A stretch of 10,631 bases of DNA from RGIG8748 sp045544515 (GTDB lineage: Bacteria; Bacillota; Clostridia; UMGS1810), in the NCBI GenBank assembly GCA_045544515.1, contig JAZPZD010000005.1, positions 1-10,631 on the forward strand, given 5' to 3'. The notes beneath the pieces were generated by a model that saw only the letters and a list, made by a program, of their open reading frames with translations, had not been told where the DNA came from and ran no database searches. The translations under genes were made by a program, and so were the position numbers. Positions 1-6,070 of the stretch are shown in pieces. The stretch's first letter is position 1. Every line of letters begins with the position of its first letter.

Positions 1-73
1 GGTTGATAGGTCGGAGGTGTAAGTGCAGTAATGTATTAAGCTGACCGATACTAATAGGCCGAGGGCTTGTCCA
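1..73 (+). rRNA. 23S ribosomal RNA, 3' end (partial)
   Basis: The first ~73 bases match the conserved 3' end of bacterial 23S rRNA, including the GGAGGTGTAAGTGCAGTAAT block, the GCTGACCGATACTAATAGG block and the terminal GAGGGCTTG. The gene enters from the left edge, so only its tail is visible. The exact 3' end after the CTTGTCC is approximate because maturation cannot be read from sequence. It is followed by a ~57-base spacer and the 5S gene in the standard bacterial order. Confidence 0.95.
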
Positions 74-130
74 AGAAGGATTGGAAAGTTTATCAGAGAA
101 GATATGTAGAGATGTATCGTATTTAGAAAA

Positions 131-247
131 CTCAGTGACAAAAACGCAGAGGACACACCTGTACCCATACCGAACACAGTAGTTAAGCTCTGAGGTGCCG
201 ATGATACTTGGCGGGCAGCTGCCTGGGAAAGTAGGGCGTCGCTGGGG
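131..247 (+). rRNA. rrf: 5S ribosomal RNA
   Basis: About 117 bases with the conserved 5S core: ACACCTGTACCCATACCGAACACAG at 156-180 and AGTTAAGCTC at 181-190. The terminal helix I can be drawn directly: CTCAGTGAC (131-139) pairs with GTCGCTGGG (238-246), with two G-U wobbles. The ends are set by that helix and could shift by one or two bases. It follows 23S and precedes a tRNA cluster. Confidence 0.95.
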
Positions 248-248
248 T

Positions 249-269
249 AGGCTTCCTATTTGGAAGCCT
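249..269 (+). other. Hairpin after 5S rRNA (processing signal or weak terminator)
   Basis: AGGCTTCC (249-256) and GGAAGCCT (262-269) form a perfect 8-bp stem with a five-base loop, followed only by TTTAAAT. The U tract is too short for efficient termination and the tRNAs follow within nine bases. It is therefore more likely an rRNA processing or partial attenuation structure than the end of the operon. Confidence 0.55.
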
Positions 270-277
270 TTAAATAT

Positions 278-353
278 TCCTCGTTAGCTCAGTCGGTAGA
301 GCGCATGACTGTTAATCATGATGTCGTTGGTTCAAGTCCAACACGGGGAGCCA
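278..353 (+). tRNA. tRNA-Asn (GTT)
   Basis: A 76-base cloverleaf with encoded CCA. Acceptor strand TCCTCGT (278-284) pairs with ACGGGGA, followed by discriminator G. The anticodon loop CTGTTAA gives anticodon GTT at 311-313, and the T loop reads TTCAAGT. It is the first tRNA after 5S. Confidence 0.96.
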
Positions 354-355
354 AT

Positions 356-430
356 GGCCCCTTGGTCAAGTGGTTAAGACACCGCCCTTTCACGGCGATA
401 ACATGGGTTCGAATCCCGTAGGGGTCACCA
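356..430 (+). tRNA. tRNA-Glu (TTC)
   Basis: A 75-base cloverleaf with encoded CCA. Acceptor GGCCCCT (356-362) pairs with AGGGGTC. The anticodon loop CTTTCAC gives TTC at 389-391, and the T arm is GGGTTCGAATCCC. The outermost pair of the anticodon stem is C382 opposite A398, a mismatch. All other stems are regular, so this should still be a functional tRNA. It starts two bases after the preceding tRNA's CCA. Confidence 0.95.
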
Positions 431-440
431 CAATGCTTGT

Positions 441-467
441 CAATCGGCTGCAATTTGCAGTCGATTG
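441..467 (+). repeat. Inverted repeat in the tRNA-Glu/tRNA-CAT spacer
   Basis: CAATCGGCTGCAA (441-453) is complementary to TTGCAGTCGATTG (455-467) apart from one G-U pair. In RNA the centre opens to a small loop. Only TCTTG follows, so no U tract is present. A processing or pausing hairpin in the tRNA precursor is the likely role. Confidence 0.55.
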
Positions 468-490
468 TCTTGTATTAAAAACAAATATTT

Positions 491-567
491 GGATCTTTAG
501 CTCAGTTGGTTAGAGCAACCGGCTCATAACCGGTTGGTCCGGGGTTCGAGTCCCTGAAGATCCACCA
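491..567 (+). tRNA. tRNA with CAT anticodon (elongator Met, or Ile2)
   Basis: A 77-base cloverleaf with encoded CCA. Acceptor GGATCTT (491-497) pairs with AAGATCC and the discriminator is A. The anticodon loop is CTCATAA, giving CAT. It is not an initiator, since the acceptor starts with a normal G-C pair. The sequence also resembles the Ile2 type, whose CAU wobble C is changed to lysidine by TilS. The 4:69 pair is T-A, as in E. coli elongator Met, whereas 5:68 is C-G, as in Ile2. The amino acid is therefore left open, with Met slightly preferred. Confidence 0.9.
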
Positions 568-569
568 CC

Positions 570-613
570 AAAACAGAACGATTTAGATGACATCTAGATT
601 GTTCTGTTTTTTT
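570..613 (+). terminator. Rho-independent terminator of the rRNA-tRNA operon
   Basis: Arms 570-589 and 591-610 are complementary over 20 positions with two G-U wobbles. The innermost pairs must open to form a loop. A run of seven T (607-613) closes the structure. It lies three bases after the last tRNA and is a very strong intrinsic terminator. Confidence 0.93.
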
Positions 614-631
614 ACATTTTTTGTTATAATG

Positions 632-660
632 TTGAATTATAGTATAAATTGTGCTATAAT
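632..660 (+). promoter_or_regulatory. Sigma-A promoter of the diguanylate cyclase gene
   Basis: -35 TTGAAT (632-637), a 17-base spacer and -10 TATAAT (655-660), with an extended -10 TG at 652-653. Transcription would start near 667. A GGGAG ribosome binding site at 702-706 lies ten bases before the start codon at 717. Confidence 0.8.
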
Positions 661-716
661 TAGTTTGAACATTTTTTTAATTTGGCAAAAAAATAAAAGA
701 TGGGAGATATATTAAT

Positions 717-1862
717 ATGGTAGTAACTATTTTATCGCATATTATTGCGGCTTTATATCTTCAAAAACAAAAATATAAAAAATTAGTTACGGCTTGTTTT
801 TGGGGTGCATATGCAATTTTTGCTGTATGTATTATGGTATTTCAAGAAAATGTAATGTACGGATTTTTCAGTTTGCTTTTTATGCATGCTGTTATCTTTT
901 TTATAACAGCAATAGGTTCTTTAGGAGAAAAAACCTTTTTGTTTCTTACATACTCGAATTCATTTTGCATATGTATTGGAGCAAACTTGATTTTATCAGA
1001 TCTTCTGAGTAACAATGCTCATATATCTGTTTATGGAATAGGAATAGTGGTATTAATGCATCTATTTCTATACAAGATTTTGCTTCCGAGTTATCAAAAA
1101 GCCAGGGTGTTCTTTTCTTCTGGTTGGTGGAAACTTAATGTTATATTAGTTTTCTTTTTCATACAGTTTTTGAATCAATATGCTTTCAGTATTGATATGA
1201 GCAATGCTCGTGATATAGTTTTTGATTTTGTTATTTTCAGTATTATTTTTTATTTAACATTAATTTTGATTTTTAATTTAGTAAAAGATAGCGCCGAAAT
1301 GAATAAAAAAACATATGAAAATGATGAACTGAAAAATGTTGCGTACACAGACGCTTTGACAAATATGAAAAATAGAGCAGCATATGAGAGATTTACCAGA
1401 AGACAAGTATTAAACCACAGAAAGAATCCCGGTGCACAGTTTATTTTTGTTATGCTTGATATCAATGGATTTAAAAAAATCAATGATACAAGAGGACATG
1501 TCGCAGGGGATGAAATTTTAAAACAAGTAGGTAAGGTTATTACTGAATATTTTGAGAGTTATAATTGTGAAAGTTTTAGATTTGGTGGCGATGAATTTGT
1601 TTTGCTGATAGAAGATATACAATTATCTTATGTCGAGAATCTAATTGTAAAGCTGAATGAAGAATTAGTTAATTTAATTAATGTTACATTATCTCACGGT
1701 TGTTCAGAGGTGGACTTCAATAACGCAAAACCTTTTCACGTCGCTTTGAAAAAAGCTGATGCAATTATGTATTCTAATAAAGATCAATATTATTTGAATT
1801 GGTATAATAGTGAAAAAGAATTAAATGGTGAGAAGTTTTCATCTGAATCAGATGGCATCTAA
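717..1862 (+). CDS. Membrane-bound GGDEF diguanylate cyclase
   Basis: The protein has 381 residues. It likely makes the second messenger cyclic di-GMP from two GTP at the inner face of the membrane. Residues 1-190 hold about seven hydrophobic segments (near 1-16, 22-42, 46-68, 73-96, 103-123, 138-157 and 167-189) with no family I can name, presumably a sensor. The GGDEF domain starts at YTDALTN (210-216). It has the metal-binding DINGFK (D248) and an intact RFGGDEF, with GGDEF at 290-294, so catalysis should be possible. The inhibitory I-site RxxD expected about five residues before GGDEF is absent; residues 281-284 are SYNC. The start follows a GGGAG site. The gene stands alone between its own promoter and terminator. 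Its ligand is unknown. Confidence 0.9.
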   Translation: MVVTILSHIIAALYLQKQKYKKLVTACFWGAYAIFAVCIMVFQENVMYGFFSLLFMHAVIFFITAIGSLGEKTFLFLTYSNSFCICIGANLILSDLLSNNAHISVYGIGIVVLMHLFLYKILLPSYQKARVFFSSGWWKLNVILVFFFIQFLNQYAFSIDMSNARDIVFDFVIFSIIFYLTLILIFNLVKDSAEMNKKTYENDELKNVAYTDALTNMKNRAAYERFTRRQVLNHRKNPGAQFIFVMLDINGFKKINDTRGHVAGDEILKQVGKVITEYFESYNCESFRFGGDEFVLLIEDIQLSYVENLIVKLNEELVNLINVTLSHGCSEVDFNNAKPFHVALKKADAIMYSNKDQYYLNWYNSEKELNGEKFSSESDGI

Positions 1863-1876
1863 ACCATTCGCCTCTT

Positions 1877-1917
1877 CCAACGACGATACCACCCAAAAGG
1901 GTGGTGTTTTTCGTTGG
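1877..1917 (+). terminator. Terminator after the diguanylate cyclase gene
   Basis: Inner stem ACCACCC (1888-1894), loop AAAA, GGGTGGT (1899-1905), then GTTTTT. An outer pair of arms, CCAACGA (1877-1883) and TCGTTGG (1911-1917), encloses it. It lies 15 bases after the stop and just before the convergent thiT stop, so it may limit transcription from both sides, though the T run favours the plus strand. Confidence 0.8.
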
Positions 1918-1925
1918 AATATATT

Positions 1926-2480
1926 TTATCTGTTAAACTTCTCTTTAATTTTGGGAGATATGAGACTGACAATTATGGTTGTTATAATAATTTCGGGTAT
2001 CATATACGAACCATTGTATACCACGGAATACACCAAAACATTTGCCGTTTCTGCAAATCTACCCCAGATAAGTATACCGGAAAAAATGTGCATTACATAT
2101 CGCAAAAAGGTAACTATCAATGCACCAAGCGGCATAGACCACACTTTGCTTCCTGTTATCTTTACAAAGAACCCCGCAAGTCCCAAAACACCAAATGCAA
2201 AAACATAGTCAAGAAGCACAACTGCCAAAAAGCTCCAAAATGTTGCTGCAGGCGGAACATAGAAACCCGTCATCATTTGTATTAACGCAAACACAAATCC
2301 GGATAGTAATCCCCACTTTGTTCCAAGTATCACAGAAACAAGAATTATCGGTACCATAGAGCCTATGGTAATACTTCCGCCTGCAGTCCACGGTGCGGGG
2401 AGCATTTTTGATACCATTACCAATACAAAAGCGAGTGCTATGAGTACGGCACTTGTTGTAAGTTTTTTTGTTTTTGTCAT
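1926..2480 (-). CDS. thiT: Thiamine ECF transporter S component ThiT
   Basis: A 184-residue integral membrane protein with about six helices. ThiT is the substrate-binding S subunit of an energy-coupling factor transporter that brings thiamine into the cell; it pairs with EcfA, EcfA' and EcfT, which are not in this window. Family marks seen are GGSITIGSMVPI (34-45), LLDYVFAFGVLG (89-100), and H131, W139, Y151 and N156, which correspond by motif to thiamine-contacting residues of known ThiT. The ATG at 2480 is chosen because AGAGGTG lies just upstream; a start 14 codons earlier lacks such a site. A TPP riboswitch upstream on the same strand independently supports the substrate. It is a single-gene transcription unit. 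Confidence 0.92.
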   Translation of the reverse strand: MTKTKKLTTSAVLIALAFVLVMVSKMLPAPWTAGGSITIGSMVPIILVSVILGTKWGLLSGFVFALIQMMTGFYVPPAATFWSFLAVVLLDYVFAFGVLGLAGFFVKITGSKVWSMPLGALIVTFLRYVMHIFSGILIWGRFAETANVLVYSVVYNGSYMIPEIIITTIIVSLISPKIKEKFNR

Positions 2481-2536
2481 AAAAAACACCTCTAATATAG
2501 ATTTACTGAATAACGAACACATTCTTGGATTAGGTA

Positions 2537-2571
2537 TAAAAAAGGAGATTATCCTTTTAAAGATAATCTCC
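2537..2571 (-). terminator. Expression-platform terminator of the TPP riboswitch
   Basis: On the minus strand GGAGATTATC and GATAATCTCC (plus positions 2562-2571 and 2544-2553) form a perfect 10-bp stem, followed by six T (plus 2538-2543). It lies between the riboswitch aptamer and thiT. This is the expected layout for TPP-induced premature termination. Confidence 0.9.
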
Positions 2572-2586
2572 GAAATAATTGCAATT

Positions 2587-2676
2587 ACATTTTTCCTACG
2601 CCGGCATTATCCGTATCAGGTTCTCGGGTCGGAATGCATAATTCCCTCTCAGCCTTTTTGAAAGCTCCCCAAATAT
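2587..2676 (-). promoter_or_regulatory. TPP riboswitch (THI element)
   Basis: Read on the minus strand, the aptamer shows GGGGAGC, GGCTGAGAGGG, GACCCGAGAACCTGAT, then GGATAATGCCGGCGTAGG. These are the conserved thiamine pyrophosphate aptamer blocks in order. P1 can be drawn between ATATTT (plus 2671-2676) and AAATGT (plus 2587-2592). Together with the downstream terminator it should switch thiT off when TPP is abundant. Confidence 0.96.
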
Positions 2677-2688
2677 TCAGTTTACTAA

Positions 2689-2717
2689 CTTATATCACAT
2701 TATTTGCATCTTGTCAA
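2689..2717 (-). promoter_or_regulatory. Promoter of the TPP riboswitch-thiT unit
   Basis: On the minus strand: -35 TTGACA (plus 2712-2717), a 17-base spacer and -10 TATAAG (plus 2689-2694). Transcription would start near 2682, a few bases before P1 of the riboswitch. The match to the sigma-A consensus is near perfect. Confidence 0.88.
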
Positions 2718-2755
2718 GAGTTTTGGTTTTAAAATAAAACAGATTTTTATAAAGT

Positions 2756-2772
2756 TAACTCAATTTGAGTTA
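2756..2772 (+). promoter_or_regulatory. 17-bp palindrome upstream of the sugar-acid operon, candidate operator
   Basis: TAACTCAA, a central T and TTGAGTTA form a perfect odd-length palindrome, about 105-120 bases before the first gene of the catabolic operon. A short hairpin followed by ATTTTT is an alternative reading, but no gene upstream on this strand needs a terminator. An operator for an off-window regulator is inferred. Confidence 0.45.
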
Positions 2773-2790
2773 TTTTTCTAAAAAAAAGCA

Positions 2791-2819
2791 TTGTTTTTTA
2801 AAAGATTTTGATGTAATAT
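2791..2819 (+). promoter_or_regulatory. Weak candidate promoter of the sugar-acid operon
   Basis: TTGTTT (2791-2796), 17 bases, then TAATAT (2814-2819). Both boxes deviate from consensus, as expected for an activated or regulated promoter. TATACT at 2825-2830 is an alternative -10 without a clear -35. The surrounding A/T-rich sequence makes chance matches easy. Confidence 0.35.
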
Positions 2820-2876
2820 TGTTATATACTAAAAAAGTAAAGACATTTTTTGCAAAAAATAACCGAGGTGAAGTGT

Positions 2877-3551
2877 ATGAATGTAACTTGGCTTGGTCAG
2901 GCAGGACTGCTTGTGGATACCGGTGATACAAAAATAATCATCGACCCATACCTGTCGGATAGCGTTGCAAAGGTTAATCCGAAAAACAAAAGACGGGTTC
3001 CTGTGGACGAAAGGTTTTTGAGAATTATTCCCGATGTTCTCATATGCACTCATAACCATCTGGACCATACAGACCCCGAAACATTAGAACACTATCTTAA
3101 AAATGAAGAGAGTATTGTGGTTCTTGCCCCCAAAAGTGCCTGGGATGAGGTACGCAAGTTTGGCGGTAACCACAACTATGTAATGTTTAACAGACATACC
3201 GAGTTTACAGTTGGTAATGTCAAGTTTACCGCAGTAAAGGCGGAACACAGCGATGTTCATCCTATAGGCGTCATCATCGAATGTGACGGTAAAAAATATT
3301 ATATTACAGGTGATACACTCTACAATACCGACATTTTTGAGGATGTTCCGGAGGGTATCGATGTAATGTTTTTGCCTGTTAACGGCGTAGGCAACAATAT
3401 GAATATGGCAGATGCCAAACGCTTTTGCGAAAAAATACAGCCAAAGGTTGCCGTACCATTCCATTGCGGTTTGTTTGATGATTTGGATTTAAGCGAATTT
3501 GGCTATAAAAACAAAATTGTACCAAAAATATACGAGGAGATGAATTTGTAA
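2877..3551 (+). CDS. Metallo-beta-lactamase-fold hydrolase (UlaG-like), putative sugar lactonase
   Basis: 224 residues. The metal-binding THNHLDH (HxHxDH) motif follows the DVLICTH strand. Further on are the AEHSDVHPIG segment with histidines, ITGDTLY (the aspartate ligand) and VPFHCG near the C-terminus. This is the order of the UlaG-like branch of the fold, which includes L-ascorbate-6-phosphate lactonase. The ATG at 2877 is preferred because GAGGTG ends six bases before it; a TTG nine codons upstream has no such site. It is the first gene of the catabolic operon, and its TAA overlaps the next gene's ATG by one base. That tight link with a sugar-acid dehydratase suggests it opens a sugar lactone to the free acid. 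The fold is sure; the substrate is inferred. Confidence 0.8.
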   Translation: MNVTWLGQAGLLVDTGDTKIIIDPYLSDSVAKVNPKNKRRVPVDERFLRIIPDVLICTHNHLDHTDPETLEHYLKNEESIVVLAPKSAWDEVRKFGGNHNYVMFNRHTEFTVGNVKFTAVKAEHSDVHPIGVIIECDGKKYYITGDTLYNTDIFEDVPEGIDVMFLPVNGVGNNMNMADAKRFCEKIQPKVAVPFHCGLFDDLDLSEFGYKNKIVPKIYEEMNL

Positions 3552-4711
3552 TGAAAGTAACCGATATCAAAACTTTTGTTGTGGACTGTTTCAGGACAAA
3601 CTGGGTGTTTGTAAAGGTATACACCGACGAGGGCATAGACGGAGTCGGCGAGGCTACCCTGGAATACAAGGAAAAAGCACTTCTCGGTGCGGTAGAACAC
3701 ATCAAAGAATACCTTGTGGGCAAAAACCCCTTGGATATCGAAAAGCACTATCACGATATACATCGCGATGCATACTGGCGAGGCGGAGCTGTGCTTATGA
3801 GTGCTCTTTCTGCAGTGGAAATGGCACTTTGGGATATATTAGGAAAGCATCTTAATGTTCCTGTGTATCAGCTCATGGGCGGCAAAATCAACGACAAGGT
3901 CAGAATATATGTAAACGGCTGGTTTGCCGGAGCAAAAGAGCCCGAAGAATTTGGCGAAAAGGCGAAAATTGCAGTTCAAAGAGGCGTAACAGCAATGAAG
4001 TGGGATCCCTTTGGCAAGAACTATCTCAATATCTCCAACAAAGAGCTTGACAAGGCATTAAGATGTGTAGCTGCAGTAAGAGAAGCTGTCGGCAATGAGG
4101 TAGACCTCCTTATCGAAGGTCATGGCAGATTTAATGTGCCCACAGGCATCAAAATTGCCAAGGAGCTTGAACAGTTTAAACCTATGTTTTTTGAAGAACC
4201 TGTTCCCCCTAACAATATTGATGCTCTTAAGGAAGTAAGAGACAAATCCCCCGTTGCGATTTCCGCAGGCGAAAGATTATATACCCGCTTTGATTACAGA
4301 CCCCTGTTTGACAAGATGGCAGCCGATTATATACAGCCTGATATATCTCACGCAGGCGGTATAATGGAGCTTAAGAAAATTGCCGCAGAGGCAGAGTCAA
4401 GATACATTCCGTTTGCACCGCACAATCCGTCGGGACCTGTTGCAAATGCCGCAACACTCCAGCTTGCAGCAAGCTGTCCCAATTTTGAAATTCTGGAGAT
4501 TATGTATTCCGATGTAGAATGGCGAAAAGATGTTACAAACGAAAGTCTGGAATACGAAAACGGATATATCAAAATCCCCGATAAACCCGGTCTTGGTATA
4601 GAAATTAATGAGGAAGAATGTCTTAAACATCCATATACTGTACATACTCTTCGTCACTATACAGGAGCACTTACCGATATAAGACCTGCAAAGTCGGAAT
4701 TCTATTTTTAG
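3551..4711 (+). CDS. Enolase-superfamily sugar-acid dehydratase (gluconate/galactonate dehydratase type)
   Basis: 386 residues with the N-terminal lid and C-terminal barrel of the mandelate racemase/enolase superfamily. Such enzymes remove water from an aldonate to give a 2-keto-3-deoxy acid. The metal ligands fit E189 (IEGHGR), E215 (FFEEP) and E241 (SAGER). The acid and base fit H191 and H291 (APHNPSGP). The spacings 26, 26 and 50 equal those I recall for E. coli D-galactonate dehydratase (D183, E209, E235, H285), with Glu replacing the first Asp. The stretch YVNGWF and WDPFG also recalls archaeal D-gluconate dehydratase. Galactonate, gluconate or another aldonate could be the substrate; sequence reading alone cannot decide. 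It overlaps the upstream stop by one base. Confidence 0.85.
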   Translation: MKVTDIKTFVVDCFRTNWVFVKVYTDEGIDGVGEATLEYKEKALLGAVEHIKEYLVGKNPLDIEKHYHDIHRDAYWRGGAVLMSALSAVEMALWDILGKHLNVPVYQLMGGKINDKVRIYVNGWFAGAKEPEEFGEKAKIAVQRGVTAMKWDPFGKNYLNISNKELDKALRCVAAVREAVGNEVDLLIEGHGRFNVPTGIKIAKELEQFKPMFFEEPVPPNNIDALKEVRDKSPVAISAGERLYTRFDYRPLFDKMAADYIQPDISHAGGIMELKKIAAEAESRYIPFAPHNPSGPVANAATLQLAASCPNFEILEIMYSDVEWRKDVTNESLEYENGYIKIPDKPGLGIEINEEECLKHPYTVHTLRHYTGALTDIRPAKSEFYF

Positions 4712-4724
4712 AGGAGATGTCAAA

Positions 4725-5510
4725 ATGAAAACAGCACTCGTAACAGGCGCCTGCATAAATACAGGTGTAGCAATAGTAGAAAAATTTGCATCAGAGGGTT
4801 GGAATGTGGTCTTTACCGGCAGAAACTCCGAGAAAGTTCACGCTGCCGAAAAAGAATATAACAGCAAATTCCCAAATGTAAAAATAATAGGATATCACAT
4901 AGATTCTCTTATAAACGAAACCACAGTAGACGAAAAGTCTGTGGAAGAAATGTTTGAGCTCCTTGACAAAGAGGGCATTTTTGTAGATACACTTGTGTGC
5001 AATGCTGCTGACCAGGGACTTGGCATCAAGGTGTTTGAAAACCCGCTTACAGACTTTATGCGTGTTATCAATACCAATATGACTTGGAACTATTGCCTTT
5101 CGGAATACGCCGCAAAGAGAATGAAAGAAAACGGTGGCGGCAACATAATCTTTGTAAATTCCAATACGGCATACAGAGCAATCCCCGACAGAATTGCATA
5201 CTCTGCATCAAAGGGCGGACAGCTTGGTATGATGCGTGCTATGGCACTTGACCTGGGCAAATACAACATAAGAGTAAACGCAATTCTTCCCGGTATGATA
5301 AGAACAGACAGATGGGAAAAGAACCCCGACTTTTACAAAGATGTTCCCTCAAGATTTACACCCATCGGCGATGTGGCAGTAGGCGAGGATGTGGCAGATG
5401 CAGTTTGGTATTTTGCCGCGCACGCGAGAAACACTACAGGTGCAGAGCTTGTAGTAGATGGCGGAAATACAATTCAGCTTTATCCCATTATAAAGAAAGA
5501 CGAGGAATAA
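4725..5510 (+). CDS. Short-chain dehydrogenase/reductase, putative sugar or sugar-acid dehydrogenase
   Basis: 261 residues, the usual length of a classical SDR using NAD(P). The catalytic set is complete: N118 (INTNM), S146 (VNS), Y159 and K163 (YSASK), with the NAAD variant of NNAG at 93-96. The cofactor loop reads TGACINTG, so the middle glycine of TGxxxGxG is Asn12. The C-terminal TTGAELVVDGG is typical. In this operon it may oxidise an aldose to its lactone, feeding the hydrolase and dehydratase. It could instead interconvert a keto acid, as gluconate 5-dehydrogenase or DEH reductase do. A GAGGAG site precedes the ATG, 13 bases after the dehydratase stop. Confidence 0.85.
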   Translation: MKTALVTGACINTGVAIVEKFASEGWNVVFTGRNSEKVHAAEKEYNSKFPNVKIIGYHIDSLINETTVDEKSVEEMFELLDKEGIFVDTLVCNAADQGLGIKVFENPLTDFMRVINTNMTWNYCLSEYAAKRMKENGGGNIIFVNSNTAYRAIPDRIAYSASKGGQLGMMRAMALDLGKYNIRVNAILPGMIRTDRWEKNPDFYKDVPSRFTPIGDVAVGEDVADAVWYFAAHARNTTGAELVVDGGNTIQLYPIIKKDEE

Positions 5511-5514
5511 AAAA

Positions 5515-6066
5515 ATGGATAAATATATACCCGTAGTAGTTATCAAGGAATTAAACGAAGTAGATAAAATCCTCCCTGCACTAAAGAAACAAGGCATCAA
5601 TTGTGCAGAGATAACCTTCCGTACAAGCTGTGCCAAAGAGGCAATAGAGCTTGCTGTAAAAAACTATCCCGAAATGAGCATCGGTGCAGGTACCGTGATA
5701 AATGCTAAACAGTGCAAAGAGGCTATTAAAGCAGGGGCAAAATTCATCGTATCCCCCGGTCTGTCCGTTGGTGCGGCAAAGGTGTGCAAGAAAAACGACA
5801 TACCTTACTACCCCGGTTGTGTTACACCCACCGAAATTATGCAGGCGTTGGAACTGGGCATCACCACAGTTAAGTTCTTCCCTGCAAATATCTATGGCGG
5901 ACTTTCTGCGCTAAAGGCTCTTTCGGCACCGTTCCCGCAGGTTAAGTTTATCCCCACAGGCGGAGTTGACAGAGGCAATATTGATGAATTTTTAGCTTTT
6001 GACAAGGTGGCAGCAATAGGCGGAAGCTTTTTTGTAAAAGAAGCTCTGGAAAAATGGGAGGACTAA
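5515..6066 (+). CDS. eda: 2-keto-3-deoxy-6-phosphogluconate (KDPG/KHG) aldolase
   Basis: 183 residues of class I aldolase. It cleaves KDPG (or the galactose epimer) to pyruvate and glyceraldehyde 3-phosphate. The Schiff-base lysine is K120 in VKFFPA; the general base is E32 in AEITFRT. GAGTV (58-62), SPGLS (80-84), TPTE (104-107) and the phosphate-binding PTGGV (147-151) and IGGS (168-171) are all present. The protein is shorter than the ~213-residue E. coli enzyme, mainly at the N-terminus and in the last helix, with no catalytic part missing. It starts four bases after the SDR stop, and its GAGGA site lies inside the end of that gene, so the two are probably translationally coupled. Confidence 0.95.
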   Translation: MDKYIPVVVIKELNEVDKILPALKKQGINCAEITFRTSCAKEAIELAVKNYPEMSIGAGTVINAKQCKEAIKAGAKFIVSPGLSVGAAKVCKKNDIPYYPGCVTPTEIMQALELGITTVKFFPANIYGGLSALKALSAPFPQVKFIPTGGVDRGNIDEFLAFDKVAAIGGSFFVKEALEKWED

Positions 6067-6070
6067 TAAA

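Noticed and set aside
1914..2285. Plus-strand open frames across the thiT region
   Set aside because: They lie antisense to a well-supported thiT with riboswitch and ribosome binding site, and their translations have no family character and odd Cys/His/Lys composition.
2850..2876. Upstream TTG start for the MBL-fold gene
   Set aside because: It has no ribosome binding site, while the ATG at 2877 has GAGGTG at correct spacing and begins at the first conserved strand.
3084..3763. Minus-strand open frames under the hydrolase and dehydratase genes
   Set aside because: No ribosome binding site, no recognisable motifs, and the plus-strand genes have full catalytic motifs over the same bases.
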